Shown one piece after another: positions 29,018-37,898 of a stretch of 64,000 nt of DNA; position 1 is the stretch's first letter, and the number at the start of each line of letters is the position of its first letter. Origin of the DNA: Salisediminibacterium beveridgei (GTDB lineage: Bacteria > Bacillota > Bacilli > Bacillales > Salisediminibacteriaceae); assembly GCF_001721685.1 (NCBI RefSeq), contig NZ_CP012502.1, positions 1,550,001 to 1,614,000 of the forward strand, given 5' to 3'. The notes beneath the pieces are model-generated. The model was not told the DNA's origin and ran no database searches. It was given only the letters and a program-made list of their open reading frames with translations. A program made the position numbers and the translations under genes.

Positions 29018-29731
29018 ATGAATGATGAACAGTTAATGGAAATACTGGCAACTGAACCATTCTCCATTCCGGGTTTACTTTTTGATCACTATCACGAGAT
29101 CGGATTGACGGATATCCAGATGATGGTCTTGATGCAGATCATGAAGCGAAAAGGTGAAGGCGCAGATTTTGTATCACCTGACTTGCTTGCACCGCGAATG
29201 TCTATGGATGAACAACAATGTGCCAAGATTCTTCAACAACTGTTGCAAGGACATTTGATTGAGATTGTCGAAACCAAACAGTCTGATGGAAAGATCGGTG
29301 AATCTGTAAGTTTACTGCCGGTATATCGAAAACTCTCCCATTGGCTGCTTACTCAGCAGCAAAATCATGAAGAAAATGACGAGAAAGCTGAAGTAGGGAA
29401 GTTATACGAACGGTTTGAGGAGGAGTTTGCCAGACCCCTTTCGCCAATGGAGTTGGAAATGATTTCAATGTGGCTCGATGACGATGAACATAAGCCTTTT
29501 ATGATTGAGGCTGCTCTTCGGGAATCGGTTGTATCTGCAAGAGTGAATTTCAGATATATTGATCGGATTTTATATGATTGGAAGAAAAAAGGCATCCGTA
29601 CATTGGACGAGGCGAGGACACAGGGTGAGAAAGTCAGAGGAGCAAAACGTTCTATTCCACAACCTTCCTCTAATCAGTCTAAACCGTCCAAACAGCAGCA
29701 TCCTGGTTATGATTGGCTGAAGGGGGAATGA
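29018..29731 (+). CDS. dnaD: DNA replication initiation protein DnaD
   Basis: Primosome protein that works with DnaB/DnaI to load the helicase and remodels DNA. The 237-aa protein has an N-terminal winged-helix domain (residues about 15-100) and a C-terminal DnaB_2/YxxxIL-type domain, with FEEEFARPLSPMELEMISMWL and FRYIDRILYDWKKKGIRTLDEA visible. ATG 29018 is chosen because it places the conserved IPGLL at residue 17, as in B. subtilis; the TTG at 29015 has better spacing to AAGGAG. nth follows after 6 nt. Confidence 0.93.
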   Translation: MNDEQLMEILATEPFSIPGLLFDHYHEIGLTDIQMMVLMQIMKRKGEGADFVSPDLLAPRMSMDEQQCAKILQQLLQGHLIEIVETKQSDGKIGESVSLLPVYRKLSHWLLTQQQNHEENDEKAEVGKLYERFEEEFARPLSPMELEMISMWLDDDEHKPFMIEAALRESVVSARVNFRYIDRILYDWKKKGIRTLDEARTQGEKVRGAKRSIPQPSSNQSKPSKQQHPGYDWLKGE

Positions 29732-29737
29732 TGATCT

Positions 29738-30397
29738 ATGCTGACCAAAGATGAACTATCCCGTATTCGGAATACATGGGCAGAGATGTTTCCTGATGCA
29801 CAATGTGAACTGACGCATCGGAATCCATTGGAGTTAACCGTCGCTGTCGTGCTCTCTGCACAGGCAACGGATGCACTGGTAAATAAAGTAACTCCCGCAT
29901 TGTTTGAAAAATATCAAACCCCGGAAGACTACGTTCAAGTGTCATTGGAACAATTGGAGCAGGATATTCGTTCGATCGGGTTGTTTCGCAGTAAAGCAAA
30001 AAACATCAAAAAGCTGGCTCAGTCCGTTATTGAAGAGTATGACGGTGAGATCCCCCGATCAAAAGAAGATCTGGAGAAACTGGCGGGGGTTGGTCGTAAA
30101 ACGGCGAACGTTGTAGCATCGGTAGCTTTCGATGAACCCGCAATTGCCGTCGATACCCATGTTGAAAGAGTCAGTAAGCGCTTAGGAATCTGTCGCTGGA
30201 AAGATTCGGTCCTTCAGGTAGAAAAAACATTAATGAAGAAAATACCAAAAGACGAGTGGTCTGTGACTCATCACCGGATGATCTTTTTTGGCCGCTACCA
30301 CTGCAAAGCACAATCCCCGAAATGTGCAGAGTGTCCGTTGGTGGACATCTGCAGGGAAGGGAAAAAACGCATGAAAAAGCAGGGGCGACAAGATTAG
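29738..30397 (+). CDS. nth: Endonuclease III
   Basis: Base-excision DNA glycosylase/AP lyase for oxidised pyrimidines, 219 aa. The helix-hairpin-helix motif LEKLAGVGRKTANVV contains catalytic K121; D139 in AVDTHV is the second catalytic residue. The [4Fe-4S] cluster motif C-x6-C-x2-C-x5-C is complete at C189, C196, C199 and C205. In B. subtilis ypoC follows nth; here there is only a shared terminator before convergent ponA. Confidence 0.96.
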   Translation: MLTKDELSRIRNTWAEMFPDAQCELTHRNPLELTVAVVLSAQATDALVNKVTPALFEKYQTPEDYVQVSLEQLEQDIRSIGLFRSKAKNIKKLAQSVIEEYDGEIPRSKEDLEKLAGVGRKTANVVASVAFDEPAIAVDTHVERVSKRLGICRWKDSVLQVEKTLMKKIPKDEWSVTHHRMIFFGRYHCKAQSPKCAECPLVDICREGKKRMKKQGRQD

Positions 30398-30420
30398 AGT
30401 AAAGAGCATGACGACCATAT

Positions 30421-30462
30421 AAAAAACAATCTCCGAATCATGATGATTCGGAGATTGTTTTC
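30421..30462. terminator. Bidirectional terminator shared by nth and ponA
   Basis: A perfect 14-bp stem (CAATCTCCGAATCA and its complement) with a TGA loop, flanked by AAAAAA on the left and TTTT on the right, so it works for both convergent transcripts. Confidence 0.92.
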
Positions 30463-30473
30463 TGCCTCGGTCT

Positions 30474-33101
30474 TCAGTTATTATCTGCTTCTTCCGCAGC
30501 TTCATTATTTGATTCACTGGTTTCAACTGTTTCATTTTCTTCATCAGAATCGTTTTCTTCTTCATTATTTTGATTGTTACCCTGATTATTGTTTGGCTGG
30601 TTTCCATTGTTATTGTTTCCGTTATTGTTTTCATTATTATTTTCATTATCGTTGTTCCCGTTATTGTTTTCGTTTTCTCCGTTCTCTTCTTCGTCTTCTT
30701 CCTCGTCCTCTTCAGGTTCTTCTTCAGGAATTGTCACTTGTACCGATTGCGGTTCGCTCTCAATGTCATCAAATTCATCTGAAAGAGCAGTCACGCGAAT
30801 CGCATACGTTTCACCAGGCTCAGGACCGCTGAGTTGGTACTGAAGATCTTTCATGGTGTCAATTTCCCTGAAATCATCTTCACCGGGCTCCTGAACTTCG
30901 AGGCGGAAACTGACGTCATCAATTAACTCTTCGGGATATTGCCATTCTGTGAAAATCAGGTCCTCGTCTTCGATGTATTCAGCCGTCAAACCGGACACTG
31001 GCTCCACTTCAAAGAATTCTTCGGACTCATCTGTGGGTTCCGTTCCGCGAACAAAGAGTTCCTGAATGATTTCACTGTCGGGTGTAAATTCACTTGGCAA
31101 AAGTCCAGTTGATTTTTCCACACCCACGCGGACGACTGAATCCGGCCGGTTGAAGTCGGAGGGCGAAAGACCTTCATGCGCCTGACGCATAACTTGACCA
31201 AAAATTGTTCTGGAGTAATGATAATTGATATTGATCCAATCAATATCCGGGTCACTGATACGGTCATAGCCTGTCCAGACAGCGGCAGTCAGTTCCGTGG
31301 AATAGCCGATAAACCAGCTGTCTTTTATGCCTCGGGCTTCGGAAGGAATATTGATTTGTTCACGTGTATCTGAATCGATTCCTTGGGAACCGGTTTTACC
31401 GGCTATCGGCACACCGGAAACATCGGCTAAACCGTCTGTTGCTGTTCCTCTGGTTAATACGTCTTTGAGCATATCTGTCACCATATACGCTGTATAATCT
31501 TCCATGGCCTGACTGGTATCCGGTGTTAAATCAATCTCCTGACCATCTGTAAATTCAACTTTTCTGACAGTGTACGGTTCTGTATAGTCGCCACCGTTTC
31601 CGAAGGCTGCATAGGCTGCTGCAGCGTCATAAGTTGATACATCGTTTGTGCCCAATGCGTAGGATTCAGTTACATATTCGGATTCGATCCCAAGACCTTC
31701 AGCAAAGGACTGTGAACGGTCTGTGCCAATATCCTGAATCGCTTTAACAGCCGGAATATTTTGGGATTTGTAAAGTGCTTCACGCATTGTTATATTACCC
31801 AAAAATTGAGAGTCGAAGTTACTGAATGACCCCCCCCCGTCGGAGTATTCGTGTGGTGAATCATCAAATTGATGCCAGGTTGACCATTGTTCGTATTCGA
31901 TACCAGGTCCATATGCATAGATTGGTTTGGCAGTTGAACCGAGTTGTTTTGGTTCGTTTGCAAAACTGAGTTCCCTCATTCCGGTGGAACCGCCTCGTTT
32001 ACCACCAATGGCGTATACTTGACTGCTTTTGGTGTCGAGAATCGTCAACCCACCTTGCATGATGTCATCATTGAAGTTGGATGAGTCGTTCATGACATCT
32101 TCCACGTACTGTTGAATATTTGTATTCAGGTTCGTATGAATGGTCATACCACTTGTGTAGATATCGCTGGATTCAATTCCATCAATATTTTCAACTTCTT
32201 TAACAACCTGATCAATGTAAGCCTGATAGCGGTAACCGTTGTCCGATGAACTGGTATTGACATTCAATGATTCCTCGACAGAAATATTTCTTGCTTGTTC
32301 CGCTTCTTCTTCAGAAATGAAACCGGCAGAAAACATACGGTTAATGACCGTATTCCGGCGATTCTCAGAAGTTTCAGGGTTTACAATTGGATTGTGGGCG
32401 GTCGGGCGTTGAGGAATACCAGCTAAAAGGGCCGCCTCATTAATGGTTAACTCATCGAGATTTTTACTGTAAAAATGATCTGCAGCCGTGGCTACACCGT
32501 ATTTACCATCTCCGAAGTATATGGCGTTCAGATACATTTCCAATATTTGATCCTTTGTAAATTGACGCTCGAGTTGAACTGCCATGTATTGTTCCTGGAG
32601 TTTACGAGTGATGCTTTTATCAAAATCCAGATATAAATTTTTGACCAGCTGCTGGGTAATCGTGCTGGCCCCTTCTGCACCAAATCCGTCACTGATATTG
32701 GCGAGAACTGCGCCACCAATTCTTCTCAGATCCACGCCAAAATGGTCATAAAAGCGAACATCTTCTACGGCAATAAACGCTTCTCTGACCATAGGTGGAA
32801 TTTCGTCAAGAGAGACGTACTCCCGGTCTTCTGAACCTTGCAAACTCGTTTCGACTTCTTCACCGTTGACATCCACAATGGTTGGATTTTGTCCAATCAC
32901 TAATTGATCCCTGTCGATTTCGGGTGCATCGCGCATGATCGCAAACACTGAAATCGCTCCTGCAATCAGAAGTACGACCATGAATACCGATAAAGCGATC
33001 ATCACTTTTTTCCAAATCCCTTTTCGGTTTTTCTTTATTTTTCCTGAATTTTTTTGTGATTGTTTTTTACGGTCTTGTCTTGAATAACGTTCATCCGTCA
33101 T
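30474..33101 (-). CDS. ponA: Class A penicillin-binding protein 1A/1B
   Basis: Bifunctional glycosyltransferase/transpeptidase of 875 aa. A basic cytoplasmic N-terminus and membrane helix (about 33-56) precede the GT51 domain with catalytic E113 ([16 protein letters not shown]) and GASTITQQL. The transpeptidase has S389-T-A-K392, S446-Q-N448 and K569-T-G. A fibronectin III-like module (about 700-790) is followed by an 84-residue Glu/Asn-rich tail with long Asn runs. A G9 tract encodes three glycines (422-424, bases 31830-31838). ATG overlaps the recU stop. Confidence 0.95.
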   Translation of the reverse strand: MTDERYSRQDRKKQSQKNSGKIKKNRKGIWKKVMIALSVFMVVLLIAGAISVFAIMRDAPEIDRDQLVIGQNPTIVDVNGEEVETSLQGSEDREYVSLDEIPPMVREAFIAVEDVRFYDHFGVDLRRIGGAVLANISDGFGAEGASTITQQLVKNLYLDFDKSITRKLQEQYMAVQLERQFTKDQILEMYLNAIYFGDGKYGVATAADHFYSKNLDELTINEAALLAGIPQRPTAHNPIVNPETSENRRNTVINRMFSAGFISEEEAEQARNISVEESLNVNTSSSDNGYRYQAYIDQVVKEVENIDGIESSDIYTSGMTIHTNLNTNIQQYVEDVMNDSSNFNDDIMQGGLTILDTKSSQVYAIGGKRGGSTGMRELSFANEPKQLGSTAKPIYAYGPGIEYEQWSTWHQFDDSPHEYSDGGGSFSNFDSQFLGNITMREALYKSQNIPAVKAIQDIGTDRSQSFAEGLGIESEYVTESYALGTNDVSTYDAAAAYAAFGNGGDYTEPYTVRKVEFTDGQEIDLTPDTSQAMEDYTAYMVTDMLKDVLTRGTATDGLADVSGVPIAGKTGSQGIDSDTREQINIPSEARGIKDSWFIGYSTELTAAVWTGYDRISDPDIDWININYHYSRTIFGQVMRQAHEGLSPSDFNRPDSVVRVGVEKSTGLLPSEFTPDSEIIQELFVRGTEPTDESEEFFEVEPVSGLTAEYIEDEDLIFTEWQYPEELIDDVSFRLEVQEPGEDDFREIDTMKDLQYQLSGPEPGETYAIRVTALSDEFDDIESEPQSVQVTIPEEEPEEDEEEDEEENGENENNNGNNDNENNNENNNGNNNNGNQPNNNQGNNQNNEEENDSDEENETVETSESNNEAAEEADNN

Positions 33102-33733
33102 TCTTCATCTTCCTTTCTTGTTTCACGTTGTACTTCGATTAAATTACTGACTGCTTTTAAATAATCAATTCTTGGCATATAACCTTGAGGAATCGAATAT
33201 CCAAAAGAATCAATGACATCTTTCGGGATAGATTTTCGGTCTTCAGCATCACTGACATAGCGAATGATGACTGACGCATCAAGCAGGTAGAGTTCATCCG
33301 TTATGGCAAAGCGAAGTATTGCAAAACAGATGCCACCATGAGACAAGACATCTTTCATATGATCAATTTGGTGCGAATGAAAATTTTTCAAAGGAAAACT
33401 TTTTTTATTGCGTGTTTCCTTTGCCTCAAAATCGATGTAATGACCCTTGAAGATCCCGTTATAATCTGTTGTGGAGGCTTTTTGGAAATAAGCTTCGGTA
33501 ATGACTGCTGCACTTCTGCTCGGATAATGCACATTGACAATTTGGACAGGGGTCGGTTTTTTGTGTATATTCGCAATCCCATTTGCCAGATAATATTGAT
33601 TTGATTCATTGATTTCCTCTTCAAGGCTCATACCTCGATTACTGAATCGATTATCTTTATTTATGACGCTTTTTCCACGCTGAGGGATTCGCTTTTCTGA
33701 AAATTTTTTTCCGTTCGGATAGCGGATTGCCAT
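33098..33733 (-). CDS. recU: Holliday junction resolvase RecU
   Basis: Resolves Holliday junctions during recombination and chromosome segregation. Of 211 aa, with [10 protein letters not shown] at the N-terminus, [24 protein letters not shown], the nuclease core [21 protein letters not shown] (with D and E-x-K metal-site residues) and [14 protein letters not shown]. The frame is open seven codons further upstream, but ATG 33733 matches family starts and follows AAAGGAG. Operon with ponA, as in B. subtilis. Confidence 0.95.
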   Translation of the reverse strand: MAIRYPNGKKFSEKRIPQRGKSVINKDNRFSNRGMSLEEEINESNQYYLANGIANIHKKPTPVQIVNVHYPSRSAAVITEAYFQKASTTDYNGIFKGHYIDFEAKETRNKKSFPLKNFHSHQIDHMKDVLSHGGICFAILRFAITDELYLLDASVIIRYVSDAEDRKSIPKDVIDSFGYSIPQGYMPRIDYLKAVSNLIEVQRETRKEDEE

Positions 33734-33766
33734 TGGATAGCTCCTTTCAAACAAGTGTTTCCAATC

Positions 33767-33793
33767 TGTATTCTATCACAGAATACATGTCAA
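33767..33793 (-). promoter_or_regulatory. recU-ponA promoter region with an 8-5-8 dyad
   Basis: On the minus strand TTGACA (33793-33788) is immediately followed by the perfect dyad TGTATTCT-N5-AGAATACA (33767-33787), which fills the space to a weak -10 box. The region is shared with the divergent yppE, whose candidate boxes TTGTAA (33819-33824) and GATACA (33841-33846) are 16 bp apart. No LexA-type CGAAC/GTTCG box is present. Confidence 0.5.
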
Positions 33794-33873
33794 CAGCACA
33801 CTGCAAAAGCAAAATACGTTGTAACAGTATGTAATCATTTGATACACTTCATCTATGAAACGAGGTGACTTTA

Positions 33874-34245
33874 GTGAATTTAAATAAATTATTGGATGAG
33901 ACACAACAACTTCGATTGTTGAATCAGAAAACAGAAGAACACTTTCATGAGTACAAAGGTGATGACGCGATGCCGTCGTTTGAATCAGTTATCAAACCAT
34001 TTGCTGATGACGTATCCACTGTACTGAATGAATGGTACCCGAAAGTGACTTCATTTATAAACCAATACGAAACGAGATACCTTTATGTTGAGCAAATTGA
34101 CCAGATGGAAGAGCATCTTGAAGTGATATCAGTCAAAGCTTTTGTTCCTGATACAAAGGAAAAACAATTTATGGAACAGGTGAAATCGATTGAATATACG
34201 TTATCGGTAGTCTATGAGGAGTTAAATCGCTATGTTGAGAACTGA
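33874..34245 (+). CDS. yppE: DUF1798 protein YppE
   Basis: Helical cytoplasmic protein of 123 aa. Sequence features (LLDETQQLRLLNQ, FHEYKGDDAMPSFESVIKPFADDV, EWYPKVTSFINQYETRYLYVEQIDQM) and position next to recU fit the YppE four-helix-bundle family of unknown role. GTG 33874 lies 6 nt after GAGGTG; the earlier in-frame GTG (33865) is part of that box. Overlaps the next gene by 14 bp. Confidence 0.82.
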   Translation: MNLNKLLDETQQLRLLNQKTEEHFHEYKGDDAMPSFESVIKPFADDVSTVLNEWYPKVTSFINQYETRYLYVEQIDQMEEHLEVISVKAFVPDTKEKQFMEQVKSIEYTLSVVYEELNRYVEN

Positions 34246-34702
34246 CCGGGTAATGATTTTATTCATTGCTGCAAGTGCAATGGTTCTGATATCGGCATGT
34301 AATGACGATGAGAATGACTGGTCAATCGTTGACGATGATGAAAAAAGTTCAGAACTAGTTGAATTTTTGGTCGACTATAAAGAACAGTGGGAAAATAGTT
34401 TACAGGCAGGAACATTTTCAACAGTAGAACCATATTTTGTCTCAAACAGTCAAGTTTACCATATGGAAAGAAGACAACACCAACAAATATCAGGCAGACG
34501 TGAAGTGGAACAATTTCTCAGTTATGAAGATTTGAGCATTCAAGCAAACAGTCACGGAGAATATCGCATTACATGGAAAGAATCGGTTGAAATTTCTGGA
34601 ACTGATGAAGATAGGAAGATCAATCGAACTCGAAGTTACACGATCAATGAACGAAGTGATGGCTCATACAGGATTATCTCGGTTGAACGTGAAGACGATT
34701 GA
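34232..34702 (+). CDS. Predicted lipoprotein with NTF2-like TcaA/YvbJ-type domain
   Basis: 156 aa with a lipoprotein signal peptide: basic N-terminus, hydrophobic core, lipobox ISAC with C23 as the lipidated residue. The mature part (FLVDYKEQWENSLQAGTFSTVEPYFVSNSQVYHMERRQH... TRSYTINERSDGSYRI) resembles the NTF2-like domain at the C-terminus of TcaA/YvbJ proteins. It is probably anchored to the outer face of the membrane; function unknown. It overlaps yppE, suggesting joint expression. Confidence 0.65.
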   Translation: MLRTDRVMILFIAASAMVLISACNDDENDWSIVDDDEKSSELVEFLVDYKEQWENSLQAGTFSTVEPYFVSNSQVYHMERRQHQQISGRREVEQFLSYEDLSIQANSHGEYRITWKESVEISGTDEDRKINRTRSYTINERSDGSYRIISVEREDD

Positions 34703-34710
34703 TCTGTAAA

Positions 34711-34745
34711 TGCCCTCTCCAAAAGCTTTTGGAGAGGGCATTTTT
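34711..34745 (+). terminator. Terminator between convergent genes
   Basis: A perfect 30-bp palindrome (TGCCCTCTCCAAAAG and its complement) followed by TTTTT on the plus strand. On the minus strand only TTT follows, so it mainly serves the lipoprotein transcript. Confidence 0.9.
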
Positions 34746-34761
34746 CTGATGTGATCAGACA

Positions 34762-35391
34762 TCAAATCTTTTCAATATCAAATACTCTGAATCCTTGATT
34801 TTCCAGTTGTTTCACTGTCTTTTTCATGGTCTCTTCGTTAGCGTCTGAAGGTAAGGTCAAAATGATACGCCGGAAGAACGTACTCTCATTATCGATAGAC
34901 ATGAGACTTTGCAGATTTGTGTATTTTTTCACGGCATCGACAATGGTGCTTAATGCGCCTTGATATTCGTGAGTTGAAACGGTCATCGTATAACTTCCGG
35001 TTTTTACCCCCCATGAATCTTCAAGAATGGACATTACATTGGCATGAGTCAGAATACCTGTAAACTGTTTATTTTCGTCCGTGACGGCTAAGTATGGATA
35101 TTTTTTGATGTTTGTGAAGATACGAAAAAACGAAGCGGTCTCTGAAATATAGATGTCTTCATCTTCTATTAATTTCGTTACAGGGTCATCCCAGTTGACT
35201 GTCTCTTTAACAATGCCCCTGTAAACTTCCTGAATATAAATATTTCCTTTGAAATAGATCCCTGTAGTATCCAATACCGGGACGCAGCGATATCCGCTTT
35301 TTTCGAGTGTTTCCTGCGCTTCTTTGATTGTGAAATCTTCTTTACAACAGACAACCTGTTGTTTGGGTATGACATTATACTTGATTTTCAT
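34762..35391 (-). CDS. cbpA: CBS-CBS-ACT protein, CbpA-type c-di-AMP binding
   Basis: 209 aa with two CBS motifs (residues about 10-65, DFTIKEAQETLEKSGYRCVPVLD; about 75-130, YPYLAVTDENKQFTGILTHANVMSIL) and a C-terminal ACT-like segment (about 135-209). This architecture matches the c-di-AMP-binding CbpA family known from Listeria. Such proteins sense c-di-AMP and influence osmotic or stringent responses. ATG 35391 follows GGAAGGTGAT. Assignment to CbpA rather than another CBS/ACT protein is moderately sure; nucleotide binding is inferred. Confidence 0.65.
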   Translation of the reverse strand: MKIKYNVIPKQQVVCCKEDFTIKEAQETLEKSGYRCVPVLDTTGIYFKGNIYIQEVYRGIVKETVNWDDPVTKLIEDEDIYISETASFFRIFTNIKKYPYLAVTDENKQFTGILTHANVMSILEDSWGVKTGSYTMTVSTHEYQGALSTIVDAVKKYTNLQSLMSIDNESTFFRRIILTLPSDANEETMKKTVKQLENQGFRVFDIEKI

Positions 35392-35567
35392 CGGATCACC
35401 TTCCATAACTGTAGGATAGTTCTATTATAGCTTAATCAGTATGGAATCAAAAGGAAAACCCGCATTCGGATCATCGATGATCCGTGATTGAAAAGAAGAG
35501 TTAAATTTTTGATGAAAGCATCAAAATGATATACTATGAACAGGATTCTAAAAGAGGAGGGATTTTC

Positions 35568-36122
35568 ATGAAAGCATTGATCGTTATTGATTATACGAAT
35601 GATTTTGTAGCAGACGGGGGAAGGTTAACCTGCGGGGAACGAGGTCAATCAATCGAAGAAAAGATTACAGCGATTACGAATGAGTTCATTCAAAATGGTG
35701 ATTATGTTGTGTTCGCTGTGGATGGTCACCGACCTGGAGACAGCTATCACCCTGAATATCCTTTGTTTCCGGAACACAATGTTTTAGGTACTGAAGGCCG
35801 GGCATTGTATGGGAAACTGGGAGAACTTTACGAATCAGAAAAAGAACGTCATGTGAATACCGTCTACTGGATGGATAAAACGAGATACAGTGCATTTGCT
35901 GGCACCGATCTGGAGTTAAAACTCAGGGAGCGGCAGATTAATGAAGTGCATCTGGTGGGCGTATGCACAGATATTTGTGTATTGCATACAGCTGTAGATG
36001 CATTTAATAAAGGATACTCATTGAATGTTCATGCCAATGCCGTGGAGAGCTTTGATCCTGAAGGACACAGTTGGGCTTTACGTCATTTTAAACAGACCCT
36101 TGGTGCGGAAATCTCGGAATAA
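35568..36122 (+). CDS. Isochorismatase-family cysteine hydrolase (nicotinamidase-like)
   Basis: 184 aa. The catalytic triad of the family is visible: D8 (VIDYTNDF), K104 (WMDKTRYSAF) and nucleophile C137 (LVGVCTDICVLHT). DGHRPGDSYHPEYPLFPEHN resembles the metal-binding loop of nicotinamidases (D-x-H...H), so YueJ/PncA-type nicotinamide deamidation to nicotinic acid in NAD salvage is the best guess. ATG 35568 follows AGAGGAGGG. Monocistronic by appearance. Confidence 0.82.
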   Translation: MKALIVIDYTNDFVADGGRLTCGERGQSIEEKITAITNEFIQNGDYVVFAVDGHRPGDSYHPEYPLFPEHNVLGTEGRALYGKLGELYESEKERHVNTVYWMDKTRYSAFAGTDLELKLRERQINEVHLVGVCTDICVLHTAVDAFNKGYSLNVHANAVESFDPEGHSWALRHFKQTLGAEISE

Positions 36123-36247
36123 GAGCATTGTTTTAATCGATCACGTTCTTTTGGATTATCGCATCAATAAAGCCTTTTTTCTTCTCATTTTCTTCTGGTT
36201 TTGATAAGCTGATCGGTAAAATGGTTAAGAAATAAGGAGTGTTTAAT

Positions 36248-36559
36248 ATGATCGATATACAGAGAGAAGATGAACTCTTCAAAATATCTTCAGGATTTGT
36301 TTATTTTTATACGCCAATGTGTGGTACGTGTAAATTGGCAAATGAATTTTTGCGCATCACGGAACACTTGGATCAAACACCTCAAATAATAAAAATGGAC
36401 TTGAATTTTGCTAATCAGGCTGCGATGGACTGGCAGATTCAGAGTGTTCCGTGTTTAGTGAGTCTTTATGAAGGCGAAGTACAAGATAAGTTATATGCAT
36501 TTAAATCAGTTCCGGATGTTACCGCATTTATTAATCGCATGCAGGAGGATCAATCATGA
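36248..36559 (+). CDS. Thioredoxin-like protein with CGTC motif
   Basis: 103-aa cytoplasmic thioredoxin fold. The redox pair is C25-G-T-C28 (FYTPMCGTCKLA), and the cis-proline follows in SVPCLVSL, preceded by IQ. An extra cysteine sits beside the cis-proline. Most similar in style to YusE-type small thioredoxins of Bacillus. ATG 36248 lies 8 nt after AAGGAG. Overlaps the next redox gene by ATGA, so the two may act together. Confidence 0.8.
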   Translation: MIDIQREDELFKISSGFVYFYTPMCGTCKLANEFLRITEHLDQTPQIIKMDLNFANQAAMDWQIQSVPCLVSLYEGEVQDKLYAFKSVPDVTAFINRMQEDQS

Positions 36560-36990
36560 ACCGAAACCTTAGTAGGATGCCGTCATTTGAACTGAAAGAT
36601 ATATTCAGTGAAAAGAAATTCCGGTTGGATGATTTTAAAGGGAAGCCGTTAGTTTTAACATTCTGGGTATCATGGTGTCCGGATTGTCAAAGAGATTTGG
36701 CTTTGAAAGATGCGCTTATAAAAAAAATGAGTGATCAGCATCTTCAATTTTTGATGATTCACGTGCCCGGAAGAGAAAGCGATCCTGAAGCAGGATTGAT
36801 GTTTATGGAACAGCAAAATTACTCTTTTTTGACCGTTCAGGATGATGGAATGCAATATTTTGACAAATGCCGCTGTATGAGTCTGCCTACTACATTTATT
36901 TTAAATAAGGAGTTACAGATCACAGCAAGCCTGAACGATAAGAGCAGTTTTGAGGATTTGATGTCAGCGATCGGAAACGTGGTGCCGTAA
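36556..36990 (+). CDS. TlpA/ResA-like thiol-disulfide protein without signal peptide
   Basis: 144 aa with the peroxiredoxin/TlpA-type fold: PSFELKDIFSEKKFRLDDFKGKPLVLTFWVSWCPDCQRDL, redox pair C41-P-D-C44, and a SLPTTFILNKE cis-proline region. Unlike ResA or TlpA it has no signal or membrane anchor, so it should be cytoplasmic. Coupled to the preceding thioredoxin gene. Its stop codon is inside the terminator stem. Confidence 0.8.
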   Translation: MNRNLSRMPSFELKDIFSEKKFRLDDFKGKPLVLTFWVSWCPDCQRDLALKDALIKKMSDQHLQFLMIHVPGRESDPEAGLMFMEQQNYSFLTVQDDGMQYFDKCRCMSLPTTFILNKELQITASLNDKSSFEDLMSAIGNVVP

Positions 36991-37020
36991 CCCAGATGAA
37001 AAAGGGCTTACGGCTTTTTT
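36984..37020. terminator. Terminator containing both stop codons of a convergent pair
   Basis: GCCGTAACCC / GGG-c-TTACGGC stem followed by TTTTTT. The TAA of the TlpA-like gene (36988-36990) is in the left arm and the TAA of the minus-strand phosphoesterase (37008-37010) is in the right arm. Confidence 0.8.
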
Positions 37021-37739
37021 GCATTCCGGTAAACAGCTTCCACAATTTCTTTTCCTTCAGACGGATAATCCGAGTTTGTCATGTCAAATACAGCTTTCTC
37101 CACATCATAGGGAACACGATGAAAAGTTGTACTGATTGTATCATTCATTCTCTCAAGCATGACGTAAGAAGCTTTAGCCTGTCCGTCAAACGGTAAACCG
37201 ACACTTCCTGTATTTAAAATGCTCTTGCCTTGAAATTGTCGAAGGTGCGGGATGTGAATATGACCATATGCATAAAAATCGGCCCTCGGATTGGCTTCGA
37301 AGAACGAATTGAACGTTTTGTTAGGGGCATCCTCCGGAATAACATTGAATAGATTACCAGGTACAGCATGAGTAATATAAAGCTGTATACGGTTAGTTAA
37401 AGGTAATTCCAACTCTTCTGGAAGTTCTTGTAAATGTCGGAGTGATTCCTCGGTCATTCGGCTGTGTGCCCAAGCCTGTTCTTTCTTCATGATTTCCAGA
37501 GCCTGATCTGGAACTTCACCTTTTTTAATCCCCCGGGTGAGCCATTCATCCGCATTACCTTTAATTACTTTGCCGTGGAGTTCTCTTACCAGGTCCAGAC
37601 ATTCTTTAGGCTTAGGGCCTCTGAATGAGATATCTCCCAGCACAGCAACATGTGAAGCATTTTTAGCGGATAAATCATCGAGTACGGCTCGTAATGCAGT
37701 TTCGTTTCCATGGATATCTGATATTAATGCCAGTTTCAA
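37008..37739 (-). CDS. Metallophosphoesterase family protein
   Basis: 243-aa calcineurin-like phosphoesterase of the YfcE/MJ0936 type. Metal-binding motifs: D8-I-H10-G-N, GDISFRGPKP, GNADEW, THAVPG and GHIHIPHL. Substrate unknown, probably a phosphodiester or small phosphomonoester. The start is probably TTG 37739, with GGGAGGG about 9 nt upstream and immediately followed by KLALISDIHGN; the longer open frame is not family-like. Confidence 0.82.
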   Translation of the reverse strand: MKLALISDIHGNETALRAVLDDLSAKNASHVAVLGDISFRGPKPKECLDLVRELHGKVIKGNADEWLTRGIKKGEVPDQALEIMKKEQAWAHSRMTEESLRHLQELPEELELPLTNRIQLYITHAVPGNLFNVIPEDAPNKTFNSFFEANPRADFYAYGHIHIPHLRQFQGKSILNTGSVGLPFDGQAKASYVMLERMNDTISTTFHRVPYDVEKAVFDMTNSDYPSEGKEIVEAVYRNAKKP

Positions 37740-37898
37740 ATGAATCCCTCCCAATAAACCATTAGTACACTTTCTTTGTCTATTCCTTTTCAGAACTAAA
37801 ACAAAACGTATGTGGAAGTACTGCCGTTGGGAAATGAACAGGATTGTGATAGGATTTAGTAAGATTGATTTGAAGATATCATTCAAGGAGGTTTTAGT

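Noticed and set aside
30440..30843. Plus-strand open frames opposite the ponA tail (Phe/Val/Ser-rich)
   Set aside because: They are the antisense of the Asn/Glu codon repeats of ponA and have no ribosome-binding sites or family features.
33734..33873. LexA (SOS) operator at recU
   Set aside because: The dyad there is TGTATTCT-N5-AGAATACA, which lacks the CGAAC-N4-GTTCG pattern.
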